A stretch of DNA of 64,000 nt from Caenorhabditis elegans (Eukaryota > Nematoda > Chromadorea > Rhabditida > Rhabditidae), in NCBI RefSeq assembly GCF_000002985.6, contig NC_003283.11, positions 18,043,501-18,107,500 of the forward strand. The letters are read 5' to 3'. A program made the position numbers and the translations under genes. The notes under the pieces were generated by a model. It was not told the DNA's origin, did not search any database, and saw only the letters and a list, made by a program, of their open reading frames with translations. Positions 46,601 to 58,100 of the stretch are shown piece after piece; the stretch's first letter is position 1, and each line of letters opens with the position of its first letter.

Positions 46601-49600
46601 CACCTAAAAACTTTGAAATTTCCTTATGAAATTGAATAAAACAACCGAAAATTCCGATTTTCGATCGAAAAAACAGTATTTTTCCACTAAAAACCCTGAA
46701 GAAATTCAAAATTTTCATTAAAAATCCGCTGATTTTTCACTAATTTCTCATTTTTCAGAAGTGATAAAATCGAAGAAGGTGTCGATCCGTGTGCTCTTTC
46801 AAATCAGCAACTTGTTCGTTATATGGTCCTCGATGAAATGGGTACGGACTGCTGAAAATTGCCCCGAATTTCAGAAAAAAAATCGGTGAAAAATCGGCGA
46901 AATACCCGAAATTCCGTTGTTTTCTGTGCAAAAAATTGGGTCTGCTAGTGTTTTTTCGTAGTTTGTAGCCTAGCAGACCCAAATTCTATTTTTCACGATT
47001 TGTCTCAAAAAATCACTCAAAAATTTGTGAACATCCTGAAAAAGTAGCTGCAAATCGACATTTTTCACGTTTTTTATGTGAAAATCGCCAAAATTTCATT
47101 AAAAATGCTAGAAATCTCAAAAAATTGAGCTCGAAATGTAATTTTTGCCAGCTTTTCCAACAAAATTGTTCTAGAGTTTTTTTTTTCTGAAATTTCCCGG
47201 AAAAATTGTCAAAGTAATTTATTTTTTGATTTAGAACCCAGAAAACTGACTTAAAACCACGAAACTCGTCCCATTTTTCACGAATTTCACATAAAAATTG
47301 TGAAAATTCGATAATGGTCTGCTAGTGTTTTTTGTAGTTTGTAGCCTAGCACACCCAAATTCAATTTTTCACGATTTTTCTCAAAAAATCACTCAAAAAA
47401 TTGTCAAAATGCAGAAAAAGTAGCTGAAAATCGAAAAACACATGAGTTTTTTGAGGTTAATGTGTAATTTTAGGCCGTAAAATCTCAAAAAATGCCCAAA
47501 TTTCATAAATTTTTCCAGATTTTTTTCTCAAAAATTCGATTAAAAACGGATTTCAGGAAAATATATGATATTTTTGATTTAAAACCCAGAAAACTGGTGA
47601 AAAACCACGAAAATGAGCCAATTTATCACGAATTTCTCCTAAAAAATTGTGGAAATTCGATGAAAACCCATTATGGTCTGCTAGTGTTTTTTGTAGTTTG
47701 TAGTCTAGCAGACCCAAACTCACATTTTTGCGAATATTTTAATTTCCAGTATTTCTAGTGTGATTTTTTTTGTAAATTTTGATAAAATAGCGTTAAAAAA
47801 TTATTTTTGTTATATTTTTTCCAAAATAGGAATCGGATTTCAACGTGGATATACCTCATATTCGTCATCATCAGGTGCTTCTTCTAAACCGCCTACAGTA
47901 ACTATCCGTGCGAGAACCAATGTCACAATTGCACCGAAAATTCAGGGAGTAGTGACGTCATCACAACCACCGCCTGTCGTAATATGCCGGAATGATGAGC
48001 CAAAAATTGTGTGGCATTTGGAGAAAATGTGCAACAAAAAAGAAGACATTTCGAGGGGGTAATAATTGGAAAAATTCCAGAAAATGTGGCAATTTTTGAG
48101 TGGAAAATACGAAAAATTTGGATTTTTCAGTAAAAAATTAGGAAAAAACTGGTTTTTTTTTCACGTAGAAATAGACGAAAAATCTGAAAATTGGAAGTTT
48201 CTGCGAAAATTCTTGGAATTTTCATGTTTTTGCCTCAAAAAAAAAAAAGTTTTTTTTATGTAAATGATAGGAAAATCTCGAATTTTTAACGAAAAGATTT
48301 TTGAATTTCAGAGAAAATTCTCAAATTTTTCATTTTTTTTTCTGTAGTTTTAAAACTAAATTTAAGTAGAATTTTAGTTTTAAAACTACAAAAAAAAAGA
48401 AAAATTTGAGAATTTTCTCTGAAATTCAAGTTTTTCGTTAAAAATTGACCTTTAAAATTGTCCAAAATTCCCACCCATATTTTTTGACAATTTTCAGCGG
48501 GGAATTCAAAATTTCAATCAATTTTCAGAAAAAATTCTCATTTTTATCCGATAAAATCTAAATTTTGGGAATTTATATGCAAACAATTCAATTTTTCCCT
48601 CCAAAATCCCCAAAAAATTGATATTTTTCTTGAAAATGTCGAAAATTTCGGTAATTTTTCGGAAAAAAGCTTGAATCCCACCCCTAAAAATCCAATTTTC
48701 CATCCAAAAAATCCTCCTAAAATATCCAAAAAAAAATTGGAATTTAAGCCGAAATTTTCGAAAGAAATATTCAAATTTCCAATTTTTCATCAGAAAATTT
48801 TTTAATTTTCACCTAAAAATCCTTTTTTTTTTTCAGCCAAAACCCCAAGAAAACTTTAAAATTTCCAGCAAATCCAATTTTCAGCTAAAGTTTTTCAGAA
48901 AACCAGCGAATTACCAAAAAATTCTACATGAAAATCCAATTTATCAGCAGAAAATTCCCGCAAAAACTCTAAAATTTCGAAAATTCTCACAGAAAATCCA
49001 ATTTTTCAACCAAAATACCACCAAAATCCCTCAAATTTCTGAAAATTTGACCTGAAAATCCAATTTTTCATCAGAAAATTTCCGAAAAATCCTCAAATAA
49101 TCCAATAAAAATCCAATTTTTCCGAAAAAATCAAAAATTTTAAATATCCAATTACAAAAAGTTCAATTTTTCAGCCAAAATACCACTAAAATCCCTAAAA
49201 ATTCTAAAATTCCACAAAAATTCCACAATTTTTTAGCCAATAATTTCAATATAAGCATATCAATTTTTGCTAGAAAACCATCGAATTTCCTTAAAATTTT
49301 ACCTAAAAATCCAACTTTTCCCTCCAAAATCTTCAAAAATCACTAAAATTTCCAAAAAAAAAAATCCAATTTTCAGTCAAAATTAACAATAAAAGTATGA
49401 TCCCACTTAAAAATCGTAGTTTTCATTTTCAAAATCCTCAAAAACTCTTAAAATTTCATGAAAAATCACTCAAATCATATAAAATCCCAACTCAAAATTC
49501 ATTTTCCCCTCAAAAATTCTCCCCAAAAATCCCTAAAATATCCAAAAAAAAATCCAATTTCAAATCCGAAATCTTCCAAAAAAGTCTTCAATTTTCCAAT

Positions 49601-52600
49601 TTTTCATCAGAAAATGTTTAAAAGTTCAAAATTTCACCTAGCACTGCAACTTTTTCCTCACGAGGGACGAGGAAAAGTGGTTTCTAGGTCATGGCCGAGG
49701 GGCCGACAAGTTTCAGCGGCCATTTATCTTGCTTTGTTTTCCGCCTGTTTTCTTTTGTTTTTCATCGATTTTTCCCGTTTTTTCTTAATAAAACTGATAA
49801 ATAAATATTTTTTGCAGATGCTAAAACAATTTCCAAGTAAAAAAATTATGTTATCAGTGGGCAAGCAGCGGTGAAAGTGGTCAATGTAATATGATGGATT
49901 ACGGGAATACAAAACCTAAACTTTTTCTGAAACATGATACATATGCTGCTTAAATGCTGAAACTACCTGATTTTCATATCGAGACCGCTGAAAAAGTTTT
50001 GAGGTTTTCAAAATTCAACCTTTTTGAAAAGGTCGAGATTTTCGCACAAAATGTTGAATTTTAAAAATCTCAAAACTTTTTTAGCGGTCTCGTTATGAAA
50101 ATCAGGTAGTTTCAGCATCTAAGCAGCATATGTATCATGTTTCAGAAAAAGTTTAGGTTTTGTATTCCCGTAATCCATCATATTACATTGCCCACTTTCA
50201 CCGCTGCTTGCCCACTGAATACATGATTTTTTACTTGGAAATTGTTTTAGCATCTGCAAAAAATATTTATTTATCAGTTTTATTAAGAAAAAACGGGAAA
50301 AAGCTGTGAAAAACAAAAGAAAACAGGCGGAAAACAAAGCAAGATAAATGGCCGCTGAAACTTGTCGGCCCCTCGGCCATGGCCTAGAAACCACTTTTCC
50401 TCGTCCCTCGTGAGGAAAAAGTTGCAGTGCATCTAAAAATCCATTTTTTCAACCAAAATTCCCTCTAAAATCCCAAAAATTTCCAGAAATCCAGTGTCAA
50501 TTCCTCCACAACGCCTCCTGACTCATCATCCACCACCACCTCAATCGACTCGTTATTACGTATCATCACATGCCACGTCATCATCAGTGACGTCACTTCA
50601 TAATACCTCCACGTCATCATTAATGACGTCATCCACCACATACGTGGAACCCCTCCCACAAACATATTCAGAAATAAATCCAGAATTTGAGTGTGAAGCT
50701 GATGAAGATGATGATTATTTAATGGAAGCTGGAGAAGCTGGAGAAGCTGAAGCCGAGGAAGAAGAAGAAGAAGCTGAAAATGACGTCATAGAAGGAGAAT
50801 ATGAAGATGATGGACCGCCTGTATTGGAATCTTTTGGAAATGTATCTATACAACAACCAATACAACATTTAATTATGATGGAAGAGCAATGGAGTGAAGA
50901 TGAGGTAGAAAATGACCGGATTTAAAGTTGAAAACCGAAAAAATGGGTGAAAATTGAAGAAAAACCATGGAAATTAGTGGAAAATCGGTTAAAATGTGGA
51001 AATTGGCACGATTTTGAGCCAGAAATTACGAAAAAGCAAGTGGAAATTGACCTAGAAGTTGATATTAATGGAAAATCAGTTAAAATCTAGAAAATGGCAT
51101 GATTTTTAGTGAAAAACAAATGAAAAAGGAATGATTGATTAAAAAACTGTTGGAAAATTTGACATAAACTTTTTGAAAAGTCGGTTAATGTCGGAAAATG
51201 TTCAAATTTACGGAATTTTTAGTTAAAGAACGGGAAAATTGAAGAAAAACGGCCCAAATGTTCAAGTTTAAGCTATTTGCTGTGAATAAGTAACAGAAAA
51301 AAATGGTTTCCGGGAAATTTCATCTCGGAAATTAAAAAAAAAAGATATAAAAACCCTGAAAATCGTGAAAGATGGCGTAAAATCTCGATTTCAAGGTATT
51401 TGATTGATTGAAATAAAAAAATCCGGGAAATTTTGAAAATTTTGCTCTCTAAAATTGCGAGATTTTCACAATTTTTCAAGGGAAAATCATCATTCTATCG
51501 AAATTTGTGACTTGTGTGTGCAATTTGATGATTTTGGGCTCAAAATCCATGGATTTTGGGTGTTTAATCACAAATTGCACACATTTGTCACCGGAGATGC
51601 GGAAGCTATGCCCAAATTTTCAATTTTTCGAGAAAATTGTATATTTTGTAAAGCAGATTAATTATAGGAATGTTATTAAAGGGGGAGTAGAGTTTGTGGG
51701 GAAATATATGTTTCTGACTCTAATTTTGCCCCTGATGACGAATATCGATGTGAAAAAATTCAAAAAAATTTCCCTGGTTTTATATTAATTTTTAAAATCC
51801 GAAAATTCATTGGGTGCCACTATGTGAGTTTTCAAACGCAAAATTTTCCCGCCAGAGACGCCCCGCCCACGAAACCGTGCCGCACTTGTGGGTTTACGAG
51901 CTGAATATTTTCCTTCTATTTTTATTTGATTTTATACCGATTTTCGTCGATTTTTCTCATTTTTTTGGTGTTTTTCATTGAAAATTTTGTGATTTTCGTA
52001 AATTTATTCCTATTTATTAATAAAAACAAAAACAATTCCATTAAATATCCCATTTTCAGCGCAAAATCGACTGGAGACGAGGAAAATCGTCTGGAGATAG
52101 AACGGATCAACAAGATTATTATTATATCATTAATAATATTTATCAATTTTCTTCTGACAGTCTCATTGAGATTCTTATTTACGCCAAGAAATAAATTTAA
52201 CATTAAAATTGTTCATTTTTGAAAAAAAAATAATAAAAAAACACATTTTTTGGAAAAAAAAATAAATTTAAAAAATTGTCCTCGAGGATCCTCCGGAGCG
52301 CGTCGAATCAATGTTTCCGGAACTCTGAAAATTAAATGTTTGTATTATTGTAGAACCCTTTCGTTATTGAGATTCGATAACTTTTAAGTAATAAAATTTT
52401 CGCAGTAAGACATTAAAACATTTCACAATTAAGCTGGTTCTGAACTGTGTGAAGTATATTGAAAAAAACTAACTGATACAAAAATATAATTTTATGATAG
52501 TTTTCTGGATGTCCCAATATAAACGATGTCAATTCTGCGACATGGTACAGTCATCCACGAAAGTAACCCGAATACCGACAAAAGAAGAGGAACGCCAACT

Positions 52601-54460
52601 TTGGATAGACGCTCTAGGGGCTGATTTTGGTCGGAAAATAGTCGGGAAAAAATATGTGTTTATCTGTCGCTTTCATCTCAGTAATACGGAATTTTCAAAA
52701 ATCGATACCAAATCGGCTAGAAGAATTCCTCGAGTAGGACGTGTTAGTACTTATACTAGAACCGCTGCATCCCGAAAAAGATCACTTAGAGAGTCAAGTG
52801 GTGAAAATGCTGAAGAGAAAATTGATGAGATGATCAGTAGTGATAATTTAATCGATTTTTCAGTGAGTAAATCGTTTGAAATGAGTTGAAAAAATTGACT
52901 TATTTATTAAAATATCCACTTTTGAAGGATGATCAGATTCGTGATGACACCCAAGTAGAGCCTTTTGAGCCTGAAGATGAACTTCGTCATGCCGCTGATT
53001 TTTTTGATGTTCTACGCTTAAATTTTCAGCGAACGAACTATTTTTTATATTTTGATTGTTTTTAAATAATATTTGCCATAAGAAATTCTCACTTTTCCAG
53101 GAAACGTCGTTTCGCCGCGATTTTCCTCGTCTCCAGTCGATTTTGCGCTGAAAATGGGATATTTAATGGAATTGTTTTTGTTTTTATTAATAAATAGGAA
53201 TAAATTTACGAAAATCACAAAATTTTTAATGAAAAACACCAAAAAAATGAGAAAAATCGACGAAAATCGGTATAAAATCAAATAAAAATAGAAGGAAAAT
53301 ATTCAGCTCGTAAACCCACAAGTGCGGCACGGTTTCGTGGGCGGGGCGTCTCTGGCGGGAAAATTTTGCGTTTGAAAACTCACATATAGGCATCCAATGA
53401 ATTTTCGGATTTTAAAAATTAATATAAAATCAGGGAAATTTTTTTGAATTTTTTCACATCGATATTCGGCATCAGGGGCAAAATTAGAGTCAGAAACATA
53501 TATTTCCCCACAAACTCTACTCCCCCTTTAAATTGATTGAGAGGTAAGAAACACGGGAATTTTGAATATTTTGGGCGAAAATTTCAAGAAAAATGGTTAA
53601 AATTGCGGGAATACGCAAAAAATCGTGGATTTTCACAATTTCTCTTAACGAAAATCACCATTACAATTAAATTTGTGACTTGTGTGTGCAATTTTTTGGG
53701 CTCAAAATCCATGGATTTTGGGTGTTTAATCACAAATTGCACACATTTGTCACCGGAGATGCGGAAGCTATGCCCAAATTTTCATTTTTCAACAGCAAAC
53801 TTCTCGTGAAAAATGGATTTTTTGGAAACTTTAAAAAAAATGGTTGAAAATCACAGAAAAACGTACAATTTTTGGAAAAACGCCCGTTTATTGGCAGTTC
53901 GGGAAAAACTTGAAATATCCCCAACAAAAAACTAGTTTTTGTTAGTTTTTCGGGCGAAATGCCTTTTCTTAAGTTAGCCTAAATGAATCTGATCCTGAAA
54001 AAGTTCAATTTTTGTGGCAAATGCGCTCTATTGATAATAGTAGATACGAATTTCTGATATTTCCCCCACTTTGTAATTGTTTCTGAAAAAGCCATCGACT
54101 TTAAAGGGACATGATCTACCTCATGTCCCTTTAAAGTAGGTGTGCCCCAGCACAAATACACTGTGGAAAATACATGAAATTGTATCTACTATTCTCAATG
54201 GGGCGCATTTGCTACCGGGGACGCGGAAGCTATGCCCAAATTTTCAATTTTTCAACAAAAAAAGTTCAAATTGACTTGAAAATACGCTTAATCAGCGTAA
54301 AATTTCACGAAAACTCGAAAAAACTCTTTTTTTTTGTTGAAATATGCCTAAACTTCAGCCAAAAATGTTTTTAAAAAAATGTTTTTTTCAGGTTGCTTCT
54401 TCCCCTACAGCAGATGGCAGCGTCTTCCCGAATGGTTTAATCGATGAGGAGCTCGATTAG
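43633..54460 (+). CDS. C2H2 zinc-finger protein, four fingers, very long introns
   Basis: Exons 43633-43823, 43869-43972, 44021-44144, 45368-45475, 46759-46841, 47830-48058, 50487-50904 and 54392-54460 give 441 residues; all phases agree. Exon 4 may instead end at 45481 (two extra residues). Fingers: C63/C66/H79/H83, C91/C94/H107/H112, C122/C125/H138/H143 and C152/C157/H170/H174. Fingers 1-2 are joined by a NKSRPFQC linker. The C-terminal half is Ser/Thr/Pro-rich, then strongly acidic (EAEEEEEEAEND region encoded near 50750), and ends IDEELD. This is a likely nuclear DNA-binding regulator with an acidic activation-type tail. I do not recognise a specific orthologue. Exon 8 is 3.5 kb away beyond a THAP transposon and a copied par-4 segment. 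The next gene, par-4, starts 727 bp after the stop on the same strand. Confidence 0.85.
44195..45220. repeat. Kilobase palindrome in zinc-finger gene intron 3
   Basis: Arms of nearly 500 bp are complementary, with a turn near 44700 (GCGTTTTCGACGGG..ACGC). For example AACCCAGGAGTTTCATC near 44263 pairs with GATGAAATTCCTGGGTT near 45110. The intron transcript would form a long hairpin. Differences between arms are scattered substitutions. Confidence 0.85.
46930..47720. repeat. Inverted copy of NOVA intron block
   Basis: Reverse-complement counterpart of about 32700-33260, extended by further members of the 40-bp palindromic family, in the zinc-finger gene intron between exons 5 and 6. Confidence 0.7.
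48262..48455. repeat. Short intronic palindrome (~190 bp)
   Basis: GAATTTCAGAGAAAATTCTC near 48303 is complementary to GAGAATTTTCTCTGAAATTC near 48408, with TTTTAAAACTA-type tracts between them. It lies in zinc-finger gene intron 6. Confidence 0.75.
49642..50429. mobile_element. Foldback element, second copy (788 bp)
   Basis: Same family as 272-1063, sharing CACTGCAACTTTTTCC ends and the internal CGGCCATTTATCTTGC segment. Flanks ACCTA (49636-49640) and ATCTA (50431-50435) match at four of five positions, suggesting a decayed 5-bp target-site duplication, so this copy may be older. It is in zinc-finger gene intron 6, about 60 bp upstream of exon 7. Confidence 0.85.
51480..51660. repeat. Partial copy of the par-4 intron repeat
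   Basis: Carries ATTTGTGACTTGTGTGTGC, the dyad AAAATCCATGGATTTT and GATGCGGAAGCTATGCCC, which recur in 53530-54260, 57240-57930 and 58465-59570. Confidence 0.7.
51680..53527 (+). mobile_element. TTAA-flanked DNA transposon with 410-bp terminal inverted repeats and a THAP gene
   Basis: The terminal inverted repeats are 51680-52089 and 53118-53527, beginning AGGGGGAGTAGAG and ending with its complement. TTAA occurs on both sides (51676-51679 and 53528-53531), and removing the element plus one TTAA restores GTTATTAAATTGATTGAG, identical to par-4 exon 5, which proves the empty site. The 1.03-kb interior carries a THAP zinc-finger gene (52494-53065) and no recognisable catalytic transposase domain. 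TTAA targeting is the piggyBac hallmark, but the ends lack the usual CCC start. Confidence 0.85.
52494..53065 (+). CDS. THAP zinc-finger protein encoded inside the transposon
   Basis: Exon 1 (52494 or 52509 to 52862) ends at a strong GTGAGT donor; exon 2 (from 52928 or 52937 to the TAA at 53063-53065) continues in frame; about 160-168 residues. Counting from the Met at 52509, the THAP zinc ligands are C7, C10, C53 and H56 (C-x2-C-x42-C-x2-H) with the conserved P23 and W32 in RIPTKEEERQLWIDALG. THAP domains are sequence-specific DNA-binding modules, found in P-element-type transposases and many worm chromatin regulators. The remainder is basic (RKRSLRES), then acidic (VEPFEPEDE). No RNase-H-like catalytic region is visible, so this is a DNA-binding protein only, or a remnant. 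It sits in the last intron of the zinc-finger gene, same strand. Confidence 0.7.
53530..54260. repeat. Copied par-4 exon 5/intron 5 segment in the neighbouring gene
   Basis: Starts with the end of par-4 exon 5 (TTAAATTGATTGAG followed by a donor-like GTAAGA), then parallels par-4 intron 5: TGTGACTTGTGTGTGCAAT, GATGCGGAAGCTATGCCC, GTACAATTTTTGGAAAAACG, the AAAGGGACATGATCTACC hairpin and a second GACGCGGAAGCTATGCCC. Together with 51658-51679 it represents one par-4 segment split by the THAP transposon. Confidence 0.8.
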
Positions 54461-55170
54461 ATTTCTCAATTTTTCAGTTAAATTTTTTAACTTTTTATGT
54501 GATTTTTTGCCATTTTTACCCCCACAAAAAAACGGGATTTTTGTGTTAATTGTGTGATTTTTATGGCATTTTTTTCGACGATTTTTTCTGTGATTTTTCA
54601 TAATATTTTATTTTGATTTTTTAACGATTTTTCTCTCTGATTTGGTCGTTTTTGGGGTTTTTAGCCCATTTTCCTTATTTTTTTCCGAAAAATTTCAGTT
54701 TTTATCAATTCTGAGGAGCGATTCAGACTCGAAATCTGTAATTTTTGGTAAATTTGCACAAATTTCGAATTTTTAGCTTATTTCAGCGAAAAAAAAATCA
54801 ATTTTCTGTCATTTTAATTCAAAAATTTGCTATTTTTTGGTTGTTACATTTAAAAAATTTTCAAAAACCTGTTGTTTTACTAAAAAAAATTGAGAAAAAT
54901 TAGAGTTATTGTCTATTTTTACGCTAAAAATTTATATATGCAGAATTTTCGCCTCTAAAACTGCAAAAAAAATCAAAATTTGTGTGGTTTTTGTTGTGAA
55001 AAATGTCATTTTTTGCACATTTTCAAATTAAAATTTTGAAAATTGCTCTAATTTCCTTCGTTTTTTTCCACTTTTCAGCGATTTTAGCCCTAATTTTAGT
55101 GTAAAAATCTCAAATTTGGCCGGTTTTGAATGAAAAATTTCCCATTTTTCACACAATTTTCAGAAAAAAT

Positions 55171-55175
55171 TTCAG
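55171..55175 (+). promoter_or_regulatory. Probable trans-splice acceptor of par-4
   Basis: AATTTCAG ending at 55175, 11 bp before the par-4 ATG, with another CAG acceptor-like site at 55161-55163. Either could receive a spliced leader. The distance to the upstream gene (727 bp) is longer than typical operon spacing, so SL1 rather than SL2 is the simpler guess. Confidence 0.5.
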
Positions 55176-55186
55176 AGCTCTCTTCA

Positions 55187-58100
55187 ATGGATGCTCCGTC
55201 GACATCCTCGGGAGCACAAAGCAAACTTCTGATGCCTGGAGATGATGAAGCTGACGAAGATCATCAGAATAGAGGGGATCCGAATCTACAGCAGAAACAG
55301 AAAATTCAGCTTAATGTGGATCCGGATTATGGTTGGAAATTTTAGAAAAAAACAGACCAAAAATCTTGAAAATTGATCGAAAATCACGATTGTTTGGTTT
55401 AAATTTGATGTAAAAAATATTCAAAAATTGATAGAAAATCAGTGTTTACGGCCTAAAATTAGCTGAAAAAATGGCTTTGAAAGTTTAAAAAATTTCGTTC
55501 GGAAAATTTCCATTTTTTTGTTAAAACCTCATTTAAAAAAATTCTAACTATGACAGATTGCGATAGAAATTTGGCAGAATTTTGACTAAAAACATAAATT
55601 TTGTAGAAAAATCGTTCAATTTTCGGAAATTTCAGGAAAAAATAGTTTTGAACGTGAAAAAAAATCAATTTTAACCGAAAAATACCCATTTTTCCAGAGA
55701 AACCCGATAAAACGAAAAAAAACCAAATTTTTCGATTTTTCTTTTTTTTTCCGATTATAAAAAATGAAAAAGTCAATTTTAACCGAAAACATGAAAAATT
55801 TTGTTTAAAAACTTCAATTTTTACGAAATTTCACGAAAAAGTTCAGAGTTTTGGCTTAAAATCAATGAAATTTCAAATTTTTTTACTTGAAAATCCCGAT
55901 TTTTCGGCTGAAATTGGCATTTTTATAAATTTAAACTAAGTTTTTCAAGCTAAATAAAATCCACTGAATTTTCAATTTTCAAATAAATTTTCTCAAAAAA
56001 ATTTGGTAATTTTCAGACGACGATGAGGATGACGATTGCTTCATTGACGGATGTGAAGCTTCGGCTCCAATTACTCGAGAATTAGTTGATGGAGCTATTG
56101 AGAGGCGCTCAAAAGACAGAAATGTGGTACGCATTTTTGGCCGATTTGCAGGAAAAAATCCAGTTTCCCCGCGGGAAAAATAACATAAAATTGCGAATTT
56201 CTAGCTGAAAATCGGAAAATTCGCCCTTTTCAGTACAAAAATGTGTGAAAATTTGCAAAAATTGATTTTTCTGATATTTTTCAACCTAAAAATCGCAAAA
56301 TTCCTTCATTTTTGAGCTGAAAATCTGATTTTTCGTTTAAAATGTCAAAAATTGATACGAAATTTAAAAAATGTCATATGTTCCAGATAAATTCTGATAG
56401 TTTCAACATTTCTGAGCTAAAAAAAATTAAATTTGTCATTAAAATACGAAAAAAATGCTGTAATTTTGCATTTTCTTGCTTAAAATTATTGATTTTTGCA
56501 ACTATAGTAGTTCAAATTTGCTAATTTCAGGAAAAATTGATTTTTCAAAATTGTTGAACTAAATAAAAAATCTAGAAAAAAAAACCAATTTTCACATCTT
56601 CTAAAATGTGATTTTTCTCTTAAAAATTCGCTGAAAATTTCAGAAAATGTCGATTGGAGTGTACGATGAATACGATGACGATGATGATGATGAAGAAGAA
56701 ACTGAAGAAGATCAAAGGAGACGATTTGTTGAAGGAATTCGGAATATTAGGCATAAAGTATGAGAAAACTTTAGAAATTGAGAGCTGTTTCTCTGGAAAA
56801 TTGGATAAAAAATTTGCAATTTTTCCAGAAAATCTAGATTTATTAGTTCAAAATTGACCAAAATTAAACCAAAAACATTGAGCTTTTTTTCGATTTCGTT
56901 TTTTTTTGCAAAATGTGAATTCCTAAGGCATTAAAAAGTCGCTCTGAAATTGCTCATCAGTGCACACTTTTTCACAACTTTCGAGGCCCCCAAAAAATGG
57001 CTCCAAATGTGATTTTTTTCTGATTTTTGATGATTTTTAGGATGTTAAAGGGCCCTCAAACATTTGGAATTTGTTGAAAAAAAATCTGAAATTGTTTGAA
57101 TGGCATGTCACATTTTTTCCTCCGGCCCCTTAACATCTTAAAAATCATCAAAAATCAGCAAAAAATCACATTTGGAGCCATTTTTTTTGGGCCTCGAAAG
57201 TTGTGAAAAAGTGTGCACTGATAGCAATTTCAGAGCGAGTTTAAACGGTGGAAATTGCGGGAATACGCGAAAAAAAATTTCAGGTTTTCACAGTTCTCGT
57301 AACAATAATTCAGTTTTGAGGGAAAAATCACCATTACAATTAAATTTGTGACTTGTGTGTGCAATTTTTTGGGCTCAAAATCCATGGATTTTGGGTGTTT
57401 AATCACAAATTGCACACATTTGTCGCCGGAGATGCGGAAGCTATGCCCAAATTTTCAATTTTTCAACAAAAAACTTCTTTTGTGAATAATGGATTTTTTG
57501 GAAACTTTAAAAAAAATGGTTGAAAATCACAGAAAAACGTACAATTTTTGTGAAAAACGCCCGTTTATTGACATTTCAGGAAAAAACACGAAATTACCCC
57601 AAAAAACATTAGTTTCTGTTAGTTTTTCGTACGAATTGCCTTTTCTTCGCTTAAATAAAGCGGACCATGGAAAAGTTCAATTTTTGTGGCAAATGCGCTC
57701 TATTGATAATAGTAGATACGAATTTCTGGTGTTTCCCCCACTTTGTAATTGTTTCTGAAAAAGCCATCGACTTTAAAGGGACATGATCTACCCTCATGTC
57801 CCTTTGAAATAGGTGAGCCCCAGCACAAATACATTGTGGAAAATACATGAAATTGTGTCTACTATTCTCAATGGAGCGCATTTGCTACCGGGGACGCGGA
57901 AGCTATGCCCAAATTTTCAATTTTCTGAGAAAAATGTTTCTAGAATCTAATTTTTCTTGAAAATTCAAAAAATTCAACAATTTTCACCAAAATTTTCTGA
58001 GACTTTCCGTCCTAAAACCGCCCAAATTTTCAGCAACAAGAGAGTTTTGACTTGGAAGAGCATCCAATACCAGTAGAATCTGAAGCAATGCGTCAATTTA

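Noticed and set aside
49397..49640. Lys/Ser/Phe frames in 49397-49874
   Set aside because: A/T-rich intron sequence with runs of CCAAAAATC; no splice-supported exon and no domain.
51926..52222. Hydrophobic frame overlapping the left terminal repeat of the THAP element
   Set aside because: Most of it lies in the inverted repeat (and is mirrored at the right end); no start or splice support.
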